Position numbers and translations under genes: made by a program. This document shows positions 46,452 to 57,500 of a stretch of DNA of 64,000 bases, piece by piece. The notes beneath the pieces were generated by a model. It ran no database searches, was not told where the DNA came from, and saw only the letters and a program-made list of their open reading frames with translations. Origin of the DNA: Centroberyx gerrardi. Taxonomy: Eukaryota; Chordata; Actinopteri; Beryciformes; Berycidae. Where the stretch lies: assembly GCF_048128805.1 (NCBI RefSeq), contig NC_135997.1, forward strand, positions 18,036,116-18,100,115, in the 5' to 3' direction. Every line of letters starts with the position of its first letter. The first letter of the stretch is position 1.

Positions 46452-49400
46452 GGAGGTTGAGCGCTCCCTGACAGCGTGGGAGGCTGTGCGCTGCCATCTG
46501 CAGGCAACACACAGTAAATCAAGAGGATTAGACAAGGATCACTATAAGCCCACTACCGCCACTCCCAATTCCTCATCAATGTGTATGTGTTTGTGTGTGA
46601 CTCTGCGCATGCATCCATGTACGTGCATCACTACACATGTGTGCATACAGAACCCCAGAGTCCAGCTGCCTAAGGTACATTAAACAGGTTAATGTATAAT
46701 GCATTGCTGCCTGTTTAATATATGCAACATATAACATAGAGCAGTTGGAGGTTCACATGATCGTTGTTTGACCCCATATGTATATGATTTCCTTGAGGGC
46801 CAGAATCAACATGCTAATGAGTAAGTAGTGCATACTAGGCAGGCAGAGTTCAGCTGAAGTGGAGCGTCAGCTGGCTGTAGAACCAACTGGGAATGACTAC
46901 TTTCTGAGGGAGCTACATGAGCACGCGATCTCCCTCTTACTCTGCTGTAAAGAGATGTCAAATAGATGAGACATGATGTGTGTAATTGATGGGGATTTTT
47001 GTATGGCATGTAAAGGGCAGGAGGTCAGTGGTGTGATGCGGTGGTTTCCAACTAGCTTGCTGAAGCACACTGATGTGTGCTCTGGTGTGCCATGAGATAG
47101 TATTCAAATGTGCATCAACGCCAATCAAAAATATTAAAAATATTACCTTAACTTCAATTCTGACAATATCAGACTATCATCATATTTTACCATCATAGGC
47201 AGTGGAACTTGGTCCTTGGGCACCAGTTTAAGCATTCAAGCAATACAAGCGCCTGAGGCATTGGGAAGCGGAGTCTTCAGCCAAGTAATATAGTTCTTGA
47301 AAAGTAGTTAAACTGAATGGTTGCTAAGCAACACATAAGTAACCATATCAGTGGTGATTTTCAGTTAGTAAATTTATATTTAAAGTAATTGTTATGTGGT
47401 CACATGTGTGTATTTAGAAGAGCTTGTATTTTAGAAGAGCTTCAAACATGGCTCAGCCAATCAGAACTGAGAACTGGAAGTATCTGCTTTCTAAGCTATG
47501 CCAACTGTTTTTGTATAAACATACTTTTTACGTTACCTCTTCTCTGCTGCACAGTGACGTGGGACAGGCTGAACATGGTGAGGAAGCGCTTCTTGTCCTC
47601 CAGTTCTGGTGCTCGATCCATCTCCTCGGGGGTGAAGCGCGTGCTGAGCTGGGGAGGTGGAGGAGTGCGTTTTGAGAGCAAGACAGGTGGCGAGGGGCTG
47701 CGCTCCCTAAGCATCCTCCTCCTTTTCCTCCTCTTCTGCTGCACCAGCTCATCACGCCGCACCACCGTGGTGATGCCAAACACTCCCAGAAAGTCCAATT
47801 TCTGTGGAGAGGGAGGCGAAAAATCATCTTACTGCAAGTTTTTTTTTTTTTGTTTGTGTGTGAGCCCAGCAGTGAAAGCACAGAAAGCATATGTGTTGGC
47901 AGGTGCATGTGCTTTACCTCTGTGGAGTCATCCAATTTGAGTGGGGGCTGCTCCGCTACTCTTCTGAGATGGGCTCTCACCTCCTCCTCATCACTCTCGT
48001 CATATGAGTCATCCAGCTCATAGTAGTAACCTGCAACACACGCAGAGGTCACTACTGACACCTTACACCAATATACAGCCCAATGAATTCAATACACTTT
48101 TTAAATCCTCTCATGACGGTGACTGTTATATAAAATTAGATATAAAGTTATTTATCAAAGCGTATAGCTGTATATCAGTATGTACCTTTCTCCCTGGCCT
48201 CCCTTCTCCGCTTCTCCTCCAGGTCCAGCTTACTGACGGGCCTGCGGTGCTGCTGGAGGAACTCATCATAGATCAGAGCCATGTCCGGGCTCATCCCCAG
48301 GGCGGCTACCTGTCCCATCCCTGGCCCCGTGACCATCCCCAGCCCCTGTCCGTGTCTGCTGGGCCCCTGGTGTCCCTGGAAGCCCTTCAGTCCGGCGCTG
48401 CTCTTCACGGCTCCCCCCAGCTCGTACTGGCTGGGTAGCGACAGAGATGCCCTCTGCTGGCTGAAGAAGGACTGGGTGGATTTCTCCAGGTCAGCTAGGA
48501 AGGTGCTGGGCTCGGGCAGTCCCGGGGGACCTCTCAGCGGGGGATACTTCTCCATCGCTCCCCCTTCTCTCCTCCGGACCCCGTCCTCGTACTTGGAGGG
48601 CCCCGGGGGCAGGCGGCTGAGCTCGTAGTGGCCCACCGCTGAGGGCTCATGGTTGCGTCTGGAGTCTGTGGCGGTGTCAATGAGAGAGGCGGGGTTCCAC
48701 AGGGTGGTGGGAGGCGGAGGGTGGTGTTCTCGGGGCGGCTGGGGAGGTTTGGGGGAGATGAGGGGTGGAGGGGCGCCCAGGTGAGGGTGGAGGTCCCGGC
48801 TTCCTGGTTCATGGTGATTTGGTATGGATCTGTGCAGAGACAAAGGGGCAGCGGTCACGCTCATCTGTTAGACATACAATGCCTACGCCTTTTCCAGAAA
48901 TGAGAAATATTGGTTCCCCACCACACATACAATGCAGAGACACATGACGGCGCATATATGCCTTGCCTCGCTCCCTGTCGATTTGTCTGCGGGTGTGTGT
49001 GTCTGTACGAAGCAGTGTTATCAGGCCCAGGCAGAGTAGCCCAGAGCAGAGTGAGGATGTGGCCAAGGCACACACTGTCCTCCAGATATACAGGGCTGCC
49101 TTTGATCTGCTAGGCCCTTTTAGTATGGCATGCACACATATACACGTACACACACACACACTCACACACACTCATGCTCGCATGCACGCACGCATGCACG
49201 CACACACGCACACACGCAGTTAGTGAGAGAGCAAGTTCAGAGAGAGGTCTACTGAGGGAGAGGCTGGGAGAAATGTATTCCTGACAGACAGGCAGCCAGA
49301 CAAAAAAGGGACTGGCACAGGTAGGGTGGATAGAGCGATGGATTGTTAGAGAGGGAGTCAGACTGAGCTATGTGAGAAAGAGAAGTGGAATATAAACAGG

Positions 49401-49757
49401 AAGAAGAAAGGTGAAATGAGAGACATGAAAAAGGAAAATGGCAAGGTGGTGAGGAAGAAAAGGTAATGGTGAGGAGGAAAGACAGACAGATGGTTGATGG
49501 ACAAACCTACTGTCCAGACCGTCTTTCCAAATCAAACCTGGCAGTGGCACATGCTGCCTGACCAATCAGATTATCTATGCCTCCTATGCATGTGTGTGTG
49601 TGTGTGTGTGTGTGTTATCTGCAATCTGCAGCCTGTGGGCTGCGATTATACTGAAGGGTTACTGATAGCAAGCGTGCGTGTATCTCTCCTGCACTACCAG
49701 TTCAGCATTAACCACAATCATTAAGCACAACCTCACTTCTGAATCACACACAACAAC

Positions 49758-49807
<50 letters not shown>

Positions 49808-51875
49808 CACGCACACACACACACACAAACACACGCACAGTAACAAAGGAGAGTAAGTAGGGGGCTTATGCTGTGCAAGGTTGAGAGGATTAGCTGAGAA
49901 TTAGCCTTTGTGTATCTTAGCCGTCCCACTCACTGCCTGTTTGAAAATCCTCATCCACTACAGATGAGACAACAGTCATCAGGACCCCGCTTTACACCCT
50001 GAATCAACACCTAAACATAGCTTTCTGTCTATTTCCCTATGTGTCAGGGCTGGAAGGTAGCAGGGACAGAAATAGAGTAGATGTGATGCCTCTGACAGGG
50101 TTTATCTTTCTTCCAGTCCTGCCTGAAAACAGACTTCTAAAGCCTGCCAGCTTCTGAGGCTTCTCAACACAGGCACAACTGTCCCCATCAGGCTAGCAGT
50201 GACAGACAGCCAAAACACCCCAAAAATAGTGTGTGTATTGGTGAACACGAGAAAGCATGCGCGCGTGTTGGTGTCACAGAGACACCGGAACAGCTTTCAT
50301 CTATCAGACGACACGGGCGAGACAACTCTCCGATGACTGGTTCGTGCTTTGTGTGCAAACAAACATGGTGGAGAGTGTGCGTGGTCAAAATTACGTAATT
50401 GCGGCAGAAAACAACAGGGCATATTGGCCGCATTTGAGAGTCATGCACATAGCCGTGCACTACCTGAAATTCGAAATGCAGACGGCACCACAGTTGCATA
50501 GATGTTGTTTCGTTAAGAATTGGTTGAACGGAGAGGAAAGGGAACCACTGGCTAATTCCGAGTTTTTTTGTTCCTACAGAATCACTAAAGTATTGGAGTT
50601 TTGAGGCACACAGTCCTCATGAATGTCCATTGTCTGCATTGTGTCATGCCACACAGAAAGCATGAACCAGGCATAAGAAGTGTAGATGATGATACCTTTG
50701 CCACAGCTAAGAAAGAGAGTGTGTTCTAACCTGTGTGTGTCTGTCCTGTGATCTGGTGCGTCAGCCGTCCGGCCCAAGTCCAGGTGCTGCTCCAGAACCT
50801 GCTGGCGGAACTCAGACACCTGGTACTGGCGATCCTCCTTCTCCTGCCGCAGCTTGCGTTGCCGCGCCAACCACCGCTCCTCCTCATTGGTCCTCTGGAG
50901 CATCATGGTGGACGTGAGCCCTGCCGCCACCGCGCCGGGCCCCATGTAGAGGCCGTGGCCAGAGACTAGACCAGGGACGACGGCGTGATGCGATTGGACC
51001 ATTGAAGAGTGGAGTCCTGGTGGGATTGGTTTGGGAGCGGGAAGGATGGGCTCTTTGGTTTTATCTGTGGAGGGAGGAAGGTCAGTGTGAGTGTTTTGAC
51101 GAAGTGTGTTAATAGTGACTGTTGAGAAGTAGTATGATGGATGATTAAAAGCTCCGGGGGAGACACAGGCACATACCAGGCCGATTAGGGGTGAGTCTCT
51201 CAGGCTTGGTTCTGTCCTCCTGCCCCCTCATGGCATGCAGCTCGGCCAGGTAGTGGTTCTCCATGGCCTTGGACACCTGCAGCTCCTTCTCCCTCAGTGC
51301 TCTCTCCTTCTGCCTCTCCAACTCCTTCTCTCTTTCTCTCTCCTTCTCCCTTTCCCTCTCGCGCTCCCTCTCGCGCTCGCGCTCTCGCTCCCTCTCCAGC
51401 TCCTTCTCCCTCTCTCTCTCCCTCTCTCGTTCTCTCTCCCGCTCCTTCTCTCTCTCTGCCTCGCGCTCCCTCTCTTTTTCGCGCTCACGTTCTCGTTCGC
51501 GCTCCCTCTCTCGCTGTCGCAGCTCGTCCTCCAGCTGAAGCCTGGGAGGAGAGAGGACAGGGAAACACAGAAGAAGAAAGAAGCAGATGGCCGTCAAATT
51601 AGGAGAGACAATCCATAATCGCTACACGCTGCTAAGATCTACTCATTTACTTGTGTGTATGTGTACGTACGCAGAAGTTAAGGGGGACTTTACCTTTCGG
51701 AGAGCCGCTCAGATTGCAGCGCTGACAGTGAAGGGTGTGTGAGGTCTCCAGGGTAGCGGACCCCTGGTAGGTGCATGTGAACAGCAGAGGGATGGAGGGG
51801 GGGTAAACCTCCCCCTGCTTGCAGCTGGTAGAAAGGCGACCTCAAAGCAGAGAGGCAGAATGGGTCATCCATCCT

Positions 51876-51909
<34 letters not shown>

Positions 51910-54523
51910 AGAAAAAAAGAAAAGAGAGAGAGAGAGAGAGAGAGAGAGTGTCAGTCTCCCCTAGTGACCGTGTAGCGTTCACTTCATTAACCTGTGTGTC
52001 TCCGTCTCCCAAAGGAGCCACATCACAGGGTCTTCCATCTTTCAAGGAGGATGCAGTCTCTGTCAGCTAACCTCCAACACCACATAGCAGCTAGCAAAAG
52101 ACAGAGTGTGTGCGCAAGTGTGCGCGTACGCCCGAGTGTTTGTGTGTGTGTGACATCCATGGCTCATCCCCTCATTAAATCCATTATAGTACAGTGGGTG
52201 ATGGGTGCTGCAGTCCTCTGATCCTGCTGAGCTGACAGACCAGGGGCACATAGCCCAAACCCTCCCACCCCTCTCATGTACACATGCCTATGGCAACACA
52301 TACATACATATGAATAACATTGAGAAAATCTTTTACTTTTAGAAATATAAATTCAAGATCAGCTATACACCAAGGCTTTTATTGTCTACTTGGAGTCCTT
52401 AGCAGTACAAACACTTGCCGAGTTAACGAAACACATCCATGGGGAAGCTCACCTATATGGCGTAAAGGAGGGGTGGGGCAGGTAGCTGGGGTGGTAGTAG
52501 GCAGCCGCGGCAGCTGCAGTGGCGGGGTCCAGGCCCAGGGGCAATGAGGGCATGCGGAGGGCATCCTCAGTCGTGGCATAGGGCCGGAAACCACGGAGGT
52601 ACTCCTCTGGTACAGCACCAGGGGGCACTGCATGAGCCAACTGTCTGGGCAGACTGAGAGCAAGAGAAGAGGAAGGGGTGGGAGGACAATGGATGAATGC
52701 CATGGAAGAAACATGGGGGACGAGTGAGGAGACATCAGGAGAAGGGAAAACATTAGTTTGAATTCATGTACTTGTTGTTGTCTATGTGCGAGTGATGATG
52801 TGTGAGTCAGTATTTAGTGTGAAACTTTGAAAAGTTGTAATTATGCACCAGTGGCACCAAGACAAATTCTTGTACATTTATTGCAATTGCTGATTCTGGT
52901 GATTTTAATGTACCCTTGTATTATCATTTATGTCACCAAGGCACTTCTATCAAAGAAAGTAGAAATTTCCTATCAAACTGTATTGGTCCCATCACCAGCA
53001 ATAGGTAAATCCAGAGGAATGGGCAGAGCAATGTGCGACTCACTTGAGGGGCTGGAAACGTGAGTCCTGCATGACAGCACCGGGGGTGAGACCAAAGGCG
53101 TAGGGGTTTCCCAGGAGGTGGGCAGGGACTGAGGGGCCACCCTTTTCCTGCGGGAGGGCCCCCTCTGCACCCAGACGCTCCCTACTGGCCCCGCGAGGCC
53201 CCGAGTCAGCCTGGAGAGAGACAGAGAGAGAGGGTCTTAGTCATTGTTCCTGAGGGTCTGTGACCGTCACGGTTGTCCATGTTCATGGAGCCCGTCCTGG
53301 GAGGGGGGAGAGGGGGAAGAATAGGCCTGTTTGTGGAGCAGCAGCCTCCCTCTTTCTCCCTCTCCTCCTACCTCAGGCACTTTTCTCCACACTCTCTCAC
53401 TGTAAAAGAGACTGATCTGATCTGATCAACAACTCTCTGAGGGGGACATAAAATGGAGGAAGGAAACAGAGAGATAGTTCAAAAAACACCACCAGCCCCA
53501 TTGCTTTTCACTAATTGTAAACAAGATATGTCAACCTTATGATCGATGAGGATGTGGTAATGGTGGATGTGCAACAGCAGTAGTTCTAGGGAGATGCTGA
53601 CTTTGATCTTAGCAAAGTGTGTGTGTGTGTGTGTAGGTGTGCCACACAGTAACATCTACAGGGGAAGACAACAAAGTCCACAAAGCATCCTCCCTCCCCC
53701 TCCTCCTCTCTTTCTCTCTCTCTCTCTCTTTCTCTCCCTTCCTCTCTTTCACCTCCCTCTCTACCTTTGGCAGCAAGCCGGAGCTCACTTATCCAATCCC
53801 ACAACAAACACACACACACACACCCGGCAGGCACATACACCGTTTCAGAGCTACAAAGACATCCTGCTGTGAGAGTGGGAGTGCATTCTCTGAAGCTTTG
53901 GTTTCCCTCTGCCTACAAATGCAATCGCGGAACGGAGAAACTTACAGCCCTTAAAAGTTGTACAAGGAAAGGGGTTTACGGTTGGGATATGGGAGGAGGA
54001 TTTTCACAGGAATTGTAGAACAGTTATTCTATCTCATCTCTCACAAAAGAAGAGCTGAAGTCGAGTAGGCAAAAAGGAGCAACTGGGAAGGAAGGAAGGA
54101 GGGAGGGAGGGAAGGAAGGAAAGAGATGGACACATAGAGAAGAAGAGAGGAGGGAGAGGGGGAGAAGGCGAGTCTTGCCCCACTAAATTAACCTCTGGAT
54201 TCCCTGGGATTAGAGAGAGACCATCTTGCAGCAGTGCTGTCCTCTCTCCCGCCACTGCCACTGATAAAACAAATCCCATTTAGTGAGCCATTACCCCCAC
54301 CTCCTGTTCCGTAGCCACTGACCCGGGCTGCCACTGATGCGCTAACATCTAATCTTAAATGCCTCTAATGTTTAGGCTGCCCCCCTTCTCCCTGCTGTCT
54401 CTCCCAGGCAGTTTAATGTTACCGTTTGCTCCTTGTTGTTTGCTGCGCTTCACTGGACAGTAAGGCACACTGGCATTCTCTCTGCCGTCCCTCCCTCAGA
54501 CCTCGTCTCCCTAAAATCCCTCA

Positions 54524-54556
<33 letters not shown>

Positions 54557-57500
54557 TCTCCCTAAAATCCCCCAAACCCCTACCCCCCTTATCCCTACTC
54601 TCTTAATAGCTTTGTGAGTACAGGGAGAAGGTGGGCTTTCCCTCCCAATCAGCAGCCATCTGGAAAAGTGGTTCAGATATGTCAAAAGAAGTCAAAATCA
54701 GATACTGGCTGGGAAAACGCAAGACGCCGCGCCCCTCTCTTCCTGTTCCCTCCTTGCTCCATCTCCTCCTCCTCCTCCTACAAAGTCCTCTCTCTCTCTC
54801 CATCTACCTCCATCCTCCATCTCTACTGAAAGCTGATGGGTGGCTGCCTAGTAGCTGCAAACCTGAAGTAAAAGCTCCAGTGTTATTTGTGGCAAGCCAG
54901 CAGACATTTAACACATCTTACATTTCTTAAACATACATGCACATACAGATGCACGCATGCTCGCACATGGATACACTTCTCCCTTCCCTCCTCTCCTGTG
55001 CATTAAAAGTATGTAAGTGATAACATGACAGACACTGGAAAGAGCTTCGTTCTACCACACTGTCCGTCAGTCAATCGGCCTTCTATAATCACACTGAAAT
55101 GGGAGCAGTAGCAGCTATTTTTAATCTGTCTTAATATGTTTAGAGCTAAATAAGGAAAAGATAATTTTGTGCTTATCTCCGTCATCTGCTTGCTGTGACG
55201 TCTCCTGATTGAAGCATCAGCACATGGGCCAACTGGGTTGTCTATTACTTGATTTCTTATTAAGTGTGATTGAAGAGAGGACTGGAGTGTGACCCTGCGT
55301 ATGACAGTCATTTGAGGAAGGAAGATCCACTATATAATACGAGAAGGCACTCAAAGAGCGCAAACATCCACCAACGCTGAACAATTCTACTTGCTGTTAC
55401 ACCAAAAGACATCATTCCTATCACTTAAATGTTCATTTAAATGTTAACAGATTTCTAGACCCTGCAGAGACACCTTGGAATTAAGTCTCTATCGCTGTAA
55501 TTTCATAGTTTGGCTAAAAAACAATAATTGTCTAATGGTGGAAATCCCAGATCTGGATCACCACCAAAATCTAATCAATTGTTGCTTGGCCCAAGGCCTA
55601 TCTGTCCACTAAATTTCATGGAAATCCGTTCAGAAGTTTTTGAGATACCCTGATGACAGACAGACAAACAAACTAACAGGGGTGAAAATATAACCTCCTT
55701 GGCGGAGGAAATAAAAACTGCTTCACCGTAATACAAAGGAGGATAAATGTCTCAGCTTCTACAATATGTAATTGAGGAGAGGATTTGGATGGAGCAAGGA
55801 TGCCTGTGACAGCTGAGCATAGCGGTGGCGCTGCTGTATTGCTACCGACTGGCTTCTCCTTCCTGCTTTTACAAACACACACTACTGTCACTGGGAGCCA
55901 GCATGTCCCTCATACTCTTGAGATAATTAAAAAAAGGAGTGGAGAATCCTGTGTGTAAATGACAATGTGTACATATGGCTCTCTCTCTTGTGCTGTCTGC
56001 ACATCTTTTGCGTCTTGCCTGAGCTGAGTCCTCCTGCCACAGCGGGCAAAGAAGAACCCCTCCCAAAAAACACACAGACACATACACACACAGGGCAGAG
56101 ATATGTACGAGTGTTTGTGTATGCATATGTGTGCATACATGCCTGTACAAAAACATGCTAGTGTGTGGGTGTATATGCATGGATGTGTATCTGCTTTTGT
56201 GTCTGAACCTTCCTTTATCCTGTCAGCTCCTTGAAAAAAACTACAAAGCCAGAACCTTTCATCACCATTAGAAAGGCTCCTTAGTCACTCAAGCACCCAC
56301 ACATCCAAGCAGCCATCCCATTTTGACCTTCCACCCTGCCAAAAACCATGGCCTTCTTTTCTCAAACACACACCATTCACCAGCAGCCTGCCACATACAC
56401 ACTACAGAGCACAAATACAAGCACTCAGCCCCAAAGACACATCCATTAACAGCCATCTTCCTCTGCGTGAGCCAGGCCCCTGTAACCCCCAGTAAGGGGT
56501 GGGAGACCCCGCGCATTGTAGAGCGCTCGTTTACGCCTCTCAGATGGAGCCATGAATCCAAATTGCCAATTAAAAAGCAATTACAGGCAGCAGCGGGAGC
56601 AGACTCCTGCAGTCATTAAAGCAAAATGCCAACGCACTGAGCCCTCCCTCCTTCTCTTCCTTGCCTATCACCCCCCTCAGAGAGACAGAGACTCATATCT
56701 CAGCCAGAGAGACACTAATCAACCCCTCTAACACACAGAAAGTGAGGCACACGCACCACATATGTACTCCACACACACACACACACACACAGCAACAAAC
56801 AAGCTTTTCTTGGATGCTTTACAGGGGATCCAGAGACCAGGCTGCTGCCTCTGCATAGAACTGTTTTCTCTCCATTTCTCCTCTCGCTGCCAGTCTCTCC
56901 TTTTTGTCTCTATCTCCTTTCTCTCCGTTTCTGTCTTATTATTATTTCTGTCAGTCTCTGTGTTGCTCTTAGTGTCTTTCTTTCTCACTCTTTTAGTCAG
57001 CAGCCCTGTTGTGAACCCTGGGTCTTCCAGCGCCCCAACCCCTGGTCCTCTCTGCATGTCTATGCAATCTGGGGCCCCAAGGTCAGAGCATGGGGCAGGA
57101 CAGCGAGGCACTGGGGACCTAACTAATTGATCTGATAACAGTAAGAACAAAGGGGAAGAGGGCGAAGGGAGAAAGAGTGAGGTTGGAGTGTCAGGGTGTT
57201 GAAATCTTACTCTTAATGTTGGTTTGTGTCACCCTACCCCTCCTCCCCAACTTCCATGACCCATCCTTCCTGATTGGTGATTAGGAGTGGAAGCCAGACA
57301 GTACGGTCTTTGTTTGAGAGGGACGTTTTGAGTGTGTGTGTGTGTGTGTATGACCCTGTCCTTTATGGCCCTGTGGCTCTTTGTGACCACAGAGTTAAAT
57401 GTGCTCGCTGGAGCGGCACCGCGTAAATAGGGGAGATGCTCTGACGCTGAAGCTTTCGTGACGCACCCCCCCCCCCCCCCGAAATCTCACCCTCTTGTCC

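Noticed and set aside
51235-51618. Ser/Leu-rich and Arg/Ala-rich frames on the plus strand
   Set aside because: They are shadows of the Arg-Glu-coding gse1 exon on the minus strand.
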